Shown here in pieces: positions 9,026 to 17,957 of a stretch of DNA of 64,000 bases (positions within the stretch are counted from its first letter, which is position 1; every line of letters begins with the position of its first letter). The position numbers were made by a program, and so were the translations under genes. The notes beneath the pieces are model-generated. The model had not been told where the DNA came from. It did no database searches and saw only the letters and a program-made list of their open reading frames with translations. Source of the stretch: Flavobacterium degerlachei (lineage in GTDB: Bacteria > Bacteroidota > Bacteroidia > Flavobacteriales > Flavobacteriaceae); NCBI RefSeq assembly GCF_900106645.1, contig NZ_FNMV01000002.1, forward strand, positions 124,001-188,000, given 5' to 3'.

Positions 9026-9637
9026 TTAGACTCTAGCAATCTTTATAATACTTCTAATAACTTCATCTAGTTGGTTGGAACTTTCTAATATCATGTCACA
9101 AATATTATTTGTATTACTATCTAGCAATTCTTTGTCTAAAAGACTGGTAAGTCCAATTATGTTACTTAGTGGAGCGCGAATAAGATGTGATTGTTGAAAA
9201 ATAATTTTTTCAATGATAGTACTATTTCTCTCAATCTTTTCATTTGCATTTTTTAAATGTAATTCCTCAGCAACATATTTTGTTATATTATATCCTATAC
9301 AATATATTCCAGCAGGTTTTTTATCATCATCCATAATAGCTCTATATTCCCACTGAGTATAAATATAACCTCCTTGTCCATCATGCTTCCTTATTGTTGC
9401 TGGAAATAAATCAGTCGGGGATTCAAAACATTTGGCAGCAACTTCGCTACATGTATTCATATCATCTGGATGCATTGTAATATGACATGCTTGTCCAACA
9501 AAATTGCTATTTATATGTGCAAATTGATTAGCATAATTTTCATTTATATAAGAATAATTACCATCCATACCAATAGTTATCAAATAAAACAAAGCAGACT
9601 TATTCAATAATTCTTTAGTTTCTTCGAACTGTTTCAT
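9026..9637 (-). CDS. PAS protein with a kinase dimerisation segment but no ATPase domain
   Basis: A 203-residue cytoplasmic protein. Residues about 10-122 are a PAS domain (YSYINENYANQF, then a PAC end YCIGYNITKYVAEE). Residues about 125-203 form a coiled linker and a helical segment with QSHLIRAPLSNIIGL, which aligns with the H-box of HisKA histidine kinases and places H151 at the phospho-acceptor site. The protein stops straight after the second helix, so there is no HATPase domain and it cannot phosphorylate itself. It could accept phosphate from another kinase, form heterodimers, or be a truncated remnant. The frame is intact and ends cleanly. No partner gene is adjacent. Confidence 0.75.
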   Translation of the reverse strand: MKQFEETKELLNKSALFYLITIGMDGNYSYINENYANQFAHINSNFVGQACHITMHPDDMNTCSEVAAKCFESPTDLFPATIRKHDGQGGYIYTQWEYRAIMDDDKKPAGIYCIGYNITKYVAEELHLKNANEKIERNSTIIEKIIFQQSHLIRAPLSNIIGLTSLLDKELLDSNTNNICDMILESSNQLDEVIRSIIKIARV

Positions 9638-9956
9638 AATCTATTTTTAGATTCCTTAAATGTAACAAAAATTCCTATAAAGAGCTCCGCTTTTAATTCA
9701 AACTATGGCTATCTCCCAGAAATTATTAATCCATATAATAGCAAGGCAAAAGAAATATAAAGCTGCAAAAAAACAATAAGGTTTATGGGAATCAGAAGAG
9801 TTTTTTAATCCTTTATAAGGTTATTAATATTATTATATATTTGATAATGAATAAAGTATAATGGCTGTCACGCCTATCTACATCATTTAGGGTGATAAGT
9901 CTGATATCGCCAGTACTATATACGAGTTAGATACAAAAACCTTAGTTGATTAACTT
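9638..9956. other. Intergenic region, largely featureless
   Basis: AT-rich, with no convincing gene. A TATATTTG at 9836-9843 fits the -7 box consensus and could once have driven the decayed lipoprotein gene downstream. A 24-codon ATG frame from 9704 has no supporting feature. Confidence 0.4.
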
Positions 9957-10659
9957 CTGAAATTCAAATTACTCTTTTCGCTCGCTTTGATTTTGACACT
10001 TACTGCTTGTAAAAAAGAGATTGTAGCAAAGAAAAACTACGTGATTTCAAAGGCTGATTCGAGTAGAACAGCTTGGATGAAATCAGCGAAAGTTCCTCCA
10101 CCTTTGACACCACACAATTTAAAATAGTATTCAGATGTAGTTTTTATTTTGGACTCAACTAAAGTTTATGTTTATCAAACAGAAAAAACTCATTCGGGAT
10201 CTGATACTAATCAAGATTTTGAATATCCAAATTACATTGAACTTAGACCCGAATATTTGCTAACTAATGATGCTGAAAATTTTATCTCATTTCTAGAGAA
10301 TAACAATGATCTTTATGGAATTTTTTCAGATAATTCAGTTCAGCCAATTATTTATTTAGCAAGCCAGACTGATACCATAAAAAATATAGGGTTAAACCAA
10401 TTATGGGAAAAATTAGAAAAAAAACAAATCCAGAGCAGTCTTCTCTATTCGATGAACTACCGAAGAAGAAAGCACTGTACTTTCATATAAAAGGAAAGGC
10501 AAAGAGTTTTTACCAGAAACTATAAAATGGTCCTCTAACTTCTATAATGGAAAAGTACAGCCTTTCACTAAAAACTATAAGGAAATAGAATCAACAAATC
10601 AACTTATCAGAAAAGCAAAAGAGACCTTTAAAAAAAAGAAAATGGCAGTTGAAATGTAA
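9957..10659 (+). pseudogene. Decayed lipoprotein gene
   Basis: Three pieces join into one lipoprotein-like product. From 9957 the frame reads a signal peptide ending in the lipobox LTAC (cysteine codon at 10008) followed by KKEIVAKKNYVISKADSS, but it begins with CTG instead of ATG. A TAG at 10125 interrupts the frame. The same frame then continues open (YSDVVFILDSTKVYVYQ) to a stop at about 10490. A one-base shift near 10455-10475 restores a frame that runs to the TAA at 10657-10659 (KGKEFLPETIKWSSNFYNG). Lost start, nonsense codon and frameshift together mark a dead gene of about 230 residues. I think similar intact lipoproteins occur in Flavobacterium, but their function is unknown. Sequencing error is a less likely explanation for three lesions. 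Confidence 0.65.
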
Positions 10660-10775
10660 TAATTCCCGCCAATAGCAAACGTCTCTATCCATTTGCAAAT
10701 TCAGTGTTATTGCCGTTTTTAATTCGTATTTTACTTTTGCTTAAAAACACTATTCTTCATAAGATGTAAAACGGT

Positions 10776-10783
10776 TATATTTG
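10776..10783 (+). promoter_or_regulatory. Candidate -7 box upstream of the monooxygenase
   Basis: TATATTTG followed by GC, an exact TAnnTTTG match. It lies 146 bases before the GTG start at 10929, implying a long leader. No clear -33 TTTG is present. Confidence 0.4.
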
Positions 10784-10928
10784 CGGAAAGACTGAAATAA
10801 AGAATTTCTTAAGTTAACTTATATAGAAGTAATGATCACTACTTCACAATTAGGCTGTGCATCAATTGTATAGGATTATTTTTTTTTATCATAGAGGAGA
10901 GTCAAGATCAAGGTAAATAAATTAGGAA

Positions 10929-12386
10929 GTGAAAAAGCCGGGAAATGAAGCCACAAGATGGGCTATTTGTAAGGAATGTCAGGGACGCGGCAAAAAAAGT
11001 CGGGGACTTAGCAAGAAAGTGCGACATAGCTACCGTTTGGCGCTCGATGAATTTGAAAAAAACAAAGGCGAAGGAACAGCTCCAGAGCTTCCAAAAGGAC
11101 ATCTGTATTCCTGCGTAAATTGCTGCGGATCTGGCTTGGTTCATTCTTTTAGCGCCCCTATACCGGATAAAGAAAACTACCCGAAGCTTGCTATTATCGG
11201 TGGTGGTATAGGAGGAGTTGCTCTAGCTGTTGCTTGTTTACACCGCGGAATCCCCTTTACATTATATGAACGCGATAGCGACTTCGATGCTCGATCTCAG
11301 GGCTACGGACTCACTTTGCAACAAGCGAGCAAAGCAATTGAGGGGTTGGGTATTTTCTCATTAGCAGAAGGTGTGGTTTCAACAAGACATTTGATTCATA
11401 CTACAGAGGGAAAAGTAATTGGGGAATGGGGAATGCGAAAATGGATGCAGTCAAATGTAAAAACAGATTCTAAACGCACTAATGTTCATATAGCAAGGCA
11501 ATCTTTGCGCTTAGCACTGCTAGAGCAACTCGGCGGACATGATGCGGTACAGTGGGGACACCAGTTAATCGATTTTAAAGAATCTGAGGGCGAAGCTGTT
11601 AATTTAACTTTTGAGGTGAACGGCGAAATAAAAACTACCAAAGCGGACCTTGTGGTTGGCGCCGATGGCATTCGTAGTTCAGTGAGGAGGTTGCTGATTC
11701 CTGAGGATAGTACCCCTTTACGCTATCTAGATTGTATTGTGATATTGGGAATTTGTCCTTTGGAGGCTCTCGAAGGGCTGAATAGTTCTTTACTCGACTC
11801 GGCGACTGTATTTCAAACCGCCAATGGCAATGAAAGGATTTACATGATGCCGTATAATTCAGACTCAGTAATGTGGCAGCTTAGTTTTCCAATGCCAGAA
11901 AAAGAGGCTCAGGCATTAAGTGCGCAAGGACCCCAAGCACTCAAAGAAGAAGCATGTCGTAGGACGCAATGGCACGATCCAATTCCACAAATTTTAGCGG
12001 CAACCTCAGAAGCTCAGATTTCTGGCTATCCTGTCTATGACCGAAAATTACTTGAACCAGAATTGCTAAAAAAAGGAAAGCAATTGACTCTGATTGGAGA
12101 TGCAGCACACCCCATGAGTCCATTTAAAGGACAGGGAGCAAATCAAGCTTTACTAGATGCACTCATGCTCGCTCGAGGGATTGCAAAAGGATGCAGCCCC
12201 TTATCGCAATGGAGAAAAGTTGGAGTAAGAGAAAGCGTATTGACCGAGTTTGAATCAGAAATGTTAGAACGCAGTGCATCTAAAGTAAAAGATTCGGCAG
12301 AGGCCGCGCAGTTCCTACATTCCGAAATTGTGCTCCATGAAGCTGACCAGCCAAGAGGAAGTGCTCTAAAGAGAAAAGATGCCTGA
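10929..12386 (+). CDS. FAD-dependent monooxygenase with N-terminal DnaJ-like zinc motifs
   Basis: A 485-residue flavoprotein of the aromatic-ring hydroxylase/salicylate hydroxylase fold. The N-terminal 75 residues carry CKECQGRG (14-21) and CVNCCGSG (62-69), both matching the CxxCxGxG repeat of the DnaJ zinc domain and able to bind one zinc together. The flavin part follows: GGGIGG (91-96), VVGADGIRSSVRR (DG motif) and LIGDAAHPMSPFKGQGANQALLDA. No NAD-binding domain separate from the FAD domain is expected in this group. The start is GTG 10929: an in-frame TAG at 10923 excludes anything earlier, and no ATG precedes the first zinc motif. Substrate unknown. I believe this fusion recurs in other Bacteroidota. 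Confidence 0.85.
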   Translation: MKKPGNEATRWAICKECQGRGKKSRGLSKKVRHSYRLALDEFEKNKGEGTAPELPKGHLYSCVNCCGSGLVHSFSAPIPDKENYPKLAIIGGGIGGVALAVACLHRGIPFTLYERDSDFDARSQGYGLTLQQASKAIEGLGIFSLAEGVVSTRHLIHTTEGKVIGEWGMRKWMQSNVKTDSKRTNVHIARQSLRLALLEQLGGHDAVQWGHQLIDFKESEGEAVNLTFEVNGEIKTTKADLVVGADGIRSSVRRLLIPEDSTPLRYLDCIVILGICPLEALEGLNSSLLDSATVFQTANGNERIYMMPYNSDSVMWQLSFPMPEKEAQALSAQGPQALKEEACRRTQWHDPIPQILAATSEAQISGYPVYDRKLLEPELLKKGKQLTLIGDAAHPMSPFKGQGANQALLDALMLARGIAKGCSPLSQWRKVGVRESVLTEFESEMLERSASKVKDSAEAAQFLHSEIVLHEADQPRGSALKRKDA

Positions 12387-12567
12387 AAAGACACTTAAAC
12401 GAAACTTAAATAGTTAGTTTTGTTTAATGGCTTAAAGATTTTAATATTTAGCTTTAAAAAAAGAAAAGAAAAAAACGTTTTCTGTTCTAAAAATCAGCGA
12501 CTTTTACATGCTAGATTTCGTAAACAAACCGTTATATTGCCTATAAAAAACTAGTAACATTTCAGAT

Positions 12568-13506
12568 ATGGATATCCTTAAAGATTTCACGAACCAAACA
12601 ATTAAGTTGAAGCCCGATTACGAAGGCGAAGTCGTAGCAACGCTCGTTAGTTCAAAATTTAATTTAGGGACCAGAACGAGTGTATTGTATCTGCATGGTT
12701 ATGTGGACTATTTTTTTCAGGCGCATGTTGCAGAAAAATTCAATGCCCAAGGTTTTGATTTTTATGCACTCGATTTAAGAAAATACGGACGATCACTACT
12801 TCCCCATCAACACCCCAATTATTGCAGGGATATTAGTGAATACTTCGAAGAAATCACAATCGCCATTCGACAAATTCATGAATCTGGTAGTGGAAAGCTT
12901 TTTCTAATGGGCCATTCAACAGGAGGATTAATCGCTAGTAATTATATGAATTTTGGACAGGAAAAAAATTTAATAAAAGGACTTATATTAAATTCTCCTT
13001 TTTTTGATTTCTACCAGAATAATCTTCAGAAAACGCTCGTTTATTTAGCCGCAAAAGTAATTGCAAGCATCTTTCCTTACGCAAAAGTCAATGGAGCCTT
13101 GCCTACTGCTTATGCGAAAAGTTTACACAAAGATTTTCATGGTGAATGGGACTACAACTTAGACTGGAAACCTATTACAGGCTTCCCTACCTATTTCGCT
13201 TGGCTCTTAGCCATACGATCAGCACACCAAAAATTAGCAAATTCCAATATAAAAGTCCCTGTTTTAGTTATGTATTCTAGTGCTTCCTCTAATCTTTCAA
13301 AATTTTCAGAAGAGGCCATGGTAAAAGACATCGTTTTAGATGTTACTGATATTAAAAGAATTGGAGCAAAACTTGGTGCCCAAGTTACTTTGCTAGAAAT
13401 TGAAAATGCCCAACATGATATATTCCTATCAAGCAAAAATGTAAGAGAAAAGGCTTTTAATGAAATGTTCGCTTGGCTTAATAAGCTGGAATCAAAAATG
13501 GACTGA
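12568..13506 (+). CDS. Alpha/beta hydrolase (monoacylglycerol lipase-like, Hydrolase_4)
   Basis: A 312-residue serine hydrolase without a signal peptide. The oxyanion-side motif LYLHGY is at 40-45 and the nucleophile elbow GHSTGG at 115-120 (S117). A histidine in ENAQHDIFL (H283) completes the triad, with an aspartate near 251-258 as the likely acid. The sequence before the elbow (FYALDLRKYGRS) is typical of the lysophospholipase/monoglyceride lipase branch. An ester of lipid type is the likely substrate, but this is inferred from family only. It ends two bases before the convergent HxlR regulator. Confidence 0.85.
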   Translation: MDILKDFTNQTIKLKPDYEGEVVATLVSSKFNLGTRTSVLYLHGYVDYFFQAHVAEKFNAQGFDFYALDLRKYGRSLLPHQHPNYCRDISEYFEEITIAIRQIHESGSGKLFLMGHSTGGLIASNYMNFGQEKNLIKGLILNSPFFDFYQNNLQKTLVYLAAKVIASIFPYAKVNGALPTAYAKSLHKDFHGEWDYNLDWKPITGFPTYFAWLLAIRSAHQKLANSNIKVPVLVMYSSASSNLSKFSEEAMVKDIVLDVTDIKRIGAKLGAQVTLLEIENAQHDIFLSSKNVREKAFNEMFAWLNKLESKMD

Positions 13507-13508
13507 TT

Positions 13509-13826
13509 TTATATTTCCTCTTGAATATCCTTTGAACCCCATTCATCTAAGTTTTTCAGAATGTTTTCCAATGATTTTCCTCTTGCGCTTAATTCGTACT
13601 CAACTCTGGGAGGAACTACCGGGAATACTTTCCTGGTTATTAGTCCGTCTTTTTCTAATTCTCTAACTGTTTGGGTAAACATTTTATTAGAGATTCCCAA
13701 AATATGTTTCTGTAACATTCCTGATCGCAAAGGACCTTCCAACAAATGAAATAAAATGAGCGGTTTCCATTTTGTCCCTATTAAATTCATGGTATAATTT
13801 AAAGGGCAATTGTTATTTTTATCCAA
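13509..13826 (-). CDS. HxlR family transcriptional regulator
   Basis: A 105-residue winged-helix DNA-binding protein. The N-terminal CPLNYTMNLIGTKWKPLIL is the HxlR signature; C7 is conserved in redox- or electrophile-sensing members such as YodB and HypR. The recognition helix region (LGISNKMFTQTVRELEKDGLI) and wing (RVEYELSARGKSL) follow. The start is a TTG at 13826: an in-frame TAA lies two codons upstream, and the next ATG would remove the cysteine. It is divergent from the VOC gene, and HxlR proteins usually control their divergent neighbour, so that is the likely target. Confidence 0.92.
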   Translation of the reverse strand: MDKNNNCPLNYTMNLIGTKWKPLILFHLLEGPLRSGMLQKHILGISNKMFTQTVRELEKDGLITRKVFPVVPPRVEYELSARGKSLENILKNLDEWGSKDIQEEI

Positions 13827-13881
13827 AATTTAAATACTATAGTGTTGATAATCTTAATTTTACTCGTTTAGGTAACTATAT

Positions 13882-13897
13882 AACTTTTTAGTAAGTT
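13882..13897. promoter_or_regulatory. Candidate HxlR operator in the divergent spacer
   Basis: AACTTTTTAGTAAGTT, an inverted repeat with 5-bp arms AACTT/AAGTT. It sits directly upstream of the -33 element of the VOC promoter, a placement suitable for a regulator encoded by the divergent gene. Assigned by position and symmetry only. Confidence 0.4.
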
Positions 13898-13929
13898 ATT
13901 GCTATTATGGCAAATATAGATTAATTTTG
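13898..13929 (+). promoter_or_regulatory. Promoter of the VOC gene
   Basis: ATTG at 13898-13901 (one off TTTG), a 20-base spacer, and TAATTTTG at 13922-13929, an exact -7 box. It ends 19 bases before the ATG at 13948. Confidence 0.6.
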
Positions 13930-13947
13930 TGGTCTAAATTATAAGAT

Positions 13948-14460
13948 ATGACAACTAAAAAAAATTATCCGAAATCATTTTCACATATTGGAATTACCGT
14001 ACCAAATATAAAAAAGGCAGTAGAGTTTTATGCCGAAGTAATGGGCTGGTATATAATCATGCAGCCATCAACGGTTAAAAAAGAAAAAGAAACAGCTATA
14101 GGACAAATGTGCATTGATGTTTTTGGCGAAGACTGGGAAGAATTTGAAATTGCCCATATGTCCACTTCAGATGGTATTGGGATCGAATTGTTTTCTTTTC
14201 CTCATGGTGTAAAAGAAGCTCCCGAATTTAACCCGTTCAATACAGGACTTTTTCATTTCTGTATTCAGGACCCAAATATTGAAGAGTTAGTAGAAAAAAT
14301 AGTTTCTTTAGGTGGAAAGCAACGCATGCCAATAAGAGAATATTATCCTAATGACAAGCCCTATAAAATGTGTTATGTTGAAGATCCGTTTGGAATTGTG
14401 TTTGAAGTTTATACGCACAGTTACGAACTTACGTACTCTTCAGGAGCATACGCAGAATAA
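13948..14460 (+). CDS. VOC superfamily (glyoxalase/dioxygenase-like) protein
   Basis: A 170-residue single-chain protein with two betaalphabetabetabeta vicinal-oxygen-chelate modules. The N-terminal module begins KSFSHIGITVPNIKKAVEFY, with H18 as probable metal ligand; the second has GLFHFCIQDPNIEELV and ends in YVEDPFGIVFEVY, where the last glutamate is the usual ligand. Such proteins act as glyoxalases, ring-cleaving dioxygenases or resistance proteins; the sequence does not discriminate. The divergent HxlR regulator suggests induction by a reactive carbonyl or quinone, which would fit a detoxifying role. This is inference from context. Confidence 0.85.
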   Translation: MTTKKNYPKSFSHIGITVPNIKKAVEFYAEVMGWYIIMQPSTVKKEKETAIGQMCIDVFGEDWEEFEIAHMSTSDGIGIELFSFPHGVKEAPEFNPFNTGLFHFCIQDPNIEELVEKIVSLGGKQRMPIREYYPNDKPYKMCYVEDPFGIVFEVYTHSYELTYSSGAYAE

Positions 14461-15144
14461 CAACTTCTAGTTAAAAGCTGTTTATCTACCTTACCTTTAT
14501 TATGCTTTTAAAGGTATTACTAATGGTAACATTAGGACAGTTAAGTCGCAATTTTCGGTAATAGTCCGGAAATCATCAAATAAAAAAAGGTGATCTGTTT
14601 CCAGATCACCTTTTTCTGCTTCATAATTAATACTCTTGACCATCCGACTTACTTCAACCAAAATTACGCTAGATTGAACTAATTTAAATTCATAACCATA
14701 TTCCAAGCTACTATACAGCTATGTCCAAACTTTTATTTGGCATCTCCAGACTCATAAACTTAAGCAATAAATCTAAGTTGTGAATTCAAACAATAGATAA
14801 GATCCACTCGACTACCAGTCCGCTTTAATTCAGATGTTTACCATAATTACATGCTTTATTATTTTATAAATTTCAGTTGCTAATTCCCATAGTTTTTACA
14901 ACCGTAATTATTTTTTCAAAAAATAAAACTATAGTGCTAACGAATTAAGGTTATTTATTAAAATAAAGTCTGTGCCTCATACAATTGGTTTATAAGACTA
15001 AACGATGGTGTTTGAACTAAATATTAATGGTATTTTAGCGTATCGATTTTACTAAAAAAAGCTGACGGCTATTTTTAGAAAGCGAATATTTACTCCCCAA
15101 ATTACAATGCATTTATAGTATCAATACCAAAACAAAAGACCAAC
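14461..15144. other. Long intergenic region with one terminator
   Basis: This 684-base stretch holds the hairpin terminator at 14584-14615 and otherwise AT-rich sequence with no supported gene on either strand. No exact -7 box was found before the dipeptidase gene. Confidence 0.5.
14584..14615. terminator. Bidirectional terminator downstream of the VOC gene
   Basis: AAAAAGGTGATCTG (14584-14597), a 4-base loop, then CAGATCACCTTTTT (14602-14615). A-rich on the left and T-rich on the right, so it can stop transcription from both sides. Confidence 0.85.
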
Positions 15145-16314
15145 ATGAAAATAAAAATAGCGATTATATGTATTTTAATTACACAACAATTCGTAGCGCA
15201 ATCCTATAAAAAAATTCATACTAATGCTATTGTTATCGATAGCCACAATGATATTCTGACCAAAATGCTTGATAGTAAACTTGCAATCGATACAGATCTA
15301 AAACCTACCACCCATACTGATTTAGCCCGATGGAAGGAAGGCGGTTTAGATGTTCAGATTTTTTCCGTGTTTTGTACTGGTGAAAAAGCAAACCCATTTG
15401 CTTATGCTAACCAACAAATGGACGAGTTGGATAGTACCCTAAAACGCAATCCTGATAAAATTGCAAAAGTATCAAATAGTAAAGATCTTCTCAAAATTGT
15501 AAAGCAGCACAAAATTGCGGCCATGTTTGGTGTTGAAGGTGGCCATATGATCGAAAATAATCTGATTAATTTAGATCACTTTTTTAATCGTGGAGCACGA
15601 TACCTGACCCTCACGTGGAACAATTCTACTCCATGGGCTACAAGTGCCTACGACGAGACATTTACAAAAGATTTGCCTCATAATGGTTTAACTGACTTTG
15701 GTAAACAAATAGTTCAGAGAATGAACAAACTAGGGATGATTGTTGATATCAGCCATGTGGGAGAGCAGACTTTTTGGGATGTAATTCATACCACAACAAA
15801 GCCCGTGATGGCATCTCATAGTGCTGTTTATGAACTATGTCCCAACCAAAGAAACTTAAAAGATGACCAAATAAAAGCAATTGCAAAAAATGGAGGTGTT
15901 ATACAAGTTAACTTTTACTCAGGTTTTTTAGACCCCAATTATGCAAAAAAAGAAGAGGCATTTATGGAAAAACACAAGGTTGAAGCTGATTTATTATCCA
16001 AAAGCGGTAAATCTTATTTTGCAGTTGAATTAGAATTGTACGCTAAGTACAAAACGGAATCTGATTTAATGAGACCACCATTTTCTTTATTAATGCAACA
16101 TATCGAATATATCATCAAATTAGTGGGAGTCGATTACGTAGGATTAGGTTCCGATTATGATGGTATAGAGTCTCTTCCTTTACAAATGGATGATGTCACC
16201 ACATATCCGCTTATCACAAAAGCTTTGGTTGAAAAAGGATATACTTCAAAAGAGATAAACAAAGTTTTAGGAGGTAATTTTATAAGAGTTTTAAAAGCTA
16301 ATGAGGCAAAATAA
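15145..16314 (+). CDS. Membrane dipeptidase-like metalloprotein (peptidase M19)
   Basis: A 389-residue zinc dipeptidase of the renal dipeptidase family with an N-terminal signal peptide (about 1-19, ending FVAQS), so it is exported. Binuclear metal ligands are all present: H34 and D36 (DSHND), the bridging E131 (GVEGGH), H204 (DISHVG) and H225 (ASHSA). The substrate-positioning D337 lies in GSDYDG. Length is normal. Members cleave diverse dipeptides, including ones with D-residues; a role in peptide scavenging is likely. It appears to be a single-gene unit. Confidence 0.93.
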   Translation: MKIKIAIICILITQQFVAQSYKKIHTNAIVIDSHNDILTKMLDSKLAIDTDLKPTTHTDLARWKEGGLDVQIFSVFCTGEKANPFAYANQQMDELDSTLKRNPDKIAKVSNSKDLLKIVKQHKIAAMFGVEGGHMIENNLINLDHFFNRGARYLTLTWNNSTPWATSAYDETFTKDLPHNGLTDFGKQIVQRMNKLGMIVDISHVGEQTFWDVIHTTTKPVMASHSAVYELCPNQRNLKDDQIKAIAKNGGVIQVNFYSGFLDPNYAKKEEAFMEKHKVEADLLSKSGKSYFAVELELYAKYKTESDLMRPPFSLLMQHIEYIIKLVGVDYVGLGSDYDGIESLPLQMDDVTTYPLITKALVEKGYTSKEINKVLGGNFIRVLKANEAK

Positions 16315-16374
16315 CAATTACCCCATTCTAAATACGATTCTTAGAAAACTTTATGGACGTCCCAAAGTTTGTTC

Positions 16375-16382
16375 TATATTTG
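16375..16382 (+). promoter_or_regulatory. Candidate -7 box for the GT9 gene
   Basis: TATATTTG followed by GC, an exact match, 144 bases before the ATG at 16526. No clear -33 element at the normal distance. Confidence 0.4.
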
Positions 16383-16525
16383 CGCTTCAAAATAACAGTA
16401 ATATAGATTGCTTAAGCCCGATAAAATTAGCTAAAAGTCAATCCTATTAAAAGTTTACTATCAAAATAATATGGTGCTTGTTTTTTGGCAAAAAAACACA
16501 CTACAGTTAATACTATTTTACAAGC

Positions 16526-17581
16526 ATGGGTATTTTAAAAAAAATAAATTCAGTTAGAAGGAATTTGATGCAGGGAATGACTAAGAAAATTAGTGGTTCT
16601 GCCATGAATCAAAACCTACCAATGATCAATAAGGATGCGGTAAAGACTGTATTAATTTGCAGACCCAATCACCGATTAGGAAACCAATTACTAATTACTC
16701 CACTGGTCCAAGAGGTTGCTGATACATTCCCAAACTGTAAAATAGATTTGTTTGTAAAAGGAAATGTAGCGCCAATTATATTTGAAAATTTCGAGAGCGT
16801 TGACAGCATCATTAAATTGCCAAAAAAACATTTTAACGATTTACTTCCTTACCTAAACGGTTGGTTAGCGCTAAAGAAAAAAAACTACGACCTTGTCATA
16901 AATGTAGATAAAAACTCTTCTTCAGGAAGGCTTTCTACCAAATTTGCAAAGTCCGACTATAAATTATTCGGGGATGAGGAAACTGACTTTGAATCAAAAT
17001 ACCCAGACCACAAACACATTGCAAAATATCCAGTATACAGTTTAAGAAGCTACTTATCTAAACTTGGAGTCCCAAATAAAGAGAATCCAATACCAACATT
17101 AGACCTTAAATTGAGTCCTTCAGAACTTGCAGCAGCCAAGCTAGAATTAGAAAAACTTATCGATAAAGAAAAAAAAACAATCTGCATATTTACTTTCGCC
17201 ACGGGCGCAAAATGCTATTCGGAAGCTTGGTGGAATGAATTCTACGAGAGACTGAAAAAGGATTACAGCAACTACAATATTGTTGAATTACTACCCGTTG
17301 AAAATGTTTCGCAAATAGGCTTCAAAGCGCCATCATTTTATAGTAAAGACATTAGAGAAATAGCGGCTTTTATTGCTAATACAGATATCTTCATTGGAGC
17401 GGATAGCGGTATGATGCATTTGGCAAGTGCTTCAAAAACACCAACAGTTGGATTGTTTTCAGTAACTGTGGTGAATAAATACGAACCTTATGGCAATAAT
17501 AGCGTAGCGATTGACACTAATGCAATGAATACAGATGAAATGATTAAAACAATAAATACCATTCTTTCAAAAAACGAATAA
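16526..17581 (+). CDS. Glycosyltransferase family 9 (heptosyltransferase-like)
   Basis: A 351-residue GT-B fold enzyme of the ADP-heptose:LPS heptosyltransferase family. The N-terminal domain starts at VLICRPNHRLGNQLLITPLVQEVADTF after about 35 basic residues. The C-terminal nucleotide-sugar site includes FIGADSGMMHLASASKTPTVGLFS (about residues 290-313), the conserved DSGMMHLA segment of GT9. No signal peptide: it acts on the inner face of the membrane. A role in lipopolysaccharide core or other glycolipid synthesis is likely, but no other LPS gene is adjacent, so donor and acceptor are unknown. Confidence 0.88.
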   Translation: MGILKKINSVRRNLMQGMTKKISGSAMNQNLPMINKDAVKTVLICRPNHRLGNQLLITPLVQEVADTFPNCKIDLFVKGNVAPIIFENFESVDSIIKLPKKHFNDLLPYLNGWLALKKKNYDLVINVDKNSSSGRLSTKFAKSDYKLFGDEETDFESKYPDHKHIAKYPVYSLRSYLSKLGVPNKENPIPTLDLKLSPSELAAAKLELEKLIDKEKKTICIFTFATGAKCYSEAWWNEFYERLKKDYSNYNIVELLPVENVSQIGFKAPSFYSKDIREIAAFIANTDIFIGADSGMMHLASASKTPTVGLFSVTVVNKYEPYGNNSVAIDTNAMNTDEMIKTINTILSKNE

Positions 17582-17957
17582 CACCTATACGTTACATTAA
17601 GAATAGCGATTGTTTGTAGTCCCAACTATTGGCTTCATTAATTTCCCCTATAGTTGATTCTACTAAAAATAATCAGAATCATGTTTAGACATTTTTCACG
17701 ATAGTTCTTAGTTGCTTAACTTTCGAAAAAACTGAGACTTTATATATAGTAGATCAAATCGTTTTTATTCCCTCCATTACGAAGGAACTTAGAGCATAAG
17801 TAATTCCTTTTCGATCTACCGCTTGTCGGTATTTGAACAGCTTAAAATAGGATGCTGCTGTAAATATCGAGGATAGTTTCATAAATTTGTCACTACAAAG
17901 CTTCGACCGAAGCTCTAAAAAATCCGAATTTAAGCAATTCGCCAATTTTGAAATAAA
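17582..17957. other. Intergenic region, nothing recognised
   Basis: 376 bases without a supported gene, terminator or exact -7 box. A minus-strand frame of 63 codons has no coding-like composition or start signal. Confidence 0.4.

Noticed and set aside
9704..9778. 24-codon frame before the decayed lipoprotein gene
   Set aside because: No promoter, homology or unusual composition supports it.
10149..10490. Stand-alone 113-codon gene
   Set aside because: It begins at a TTG just after an in-frame TAG and is the middle of a decayed lipoprotein gene; the signal peptide and C-terminal part lie on either side.
14500..14706. Minus-strand frame of 68 codons
   Set aside because: It runs straight through the perfect terminator hairpin at 14584-14615, and its product shows no recognisable domain.
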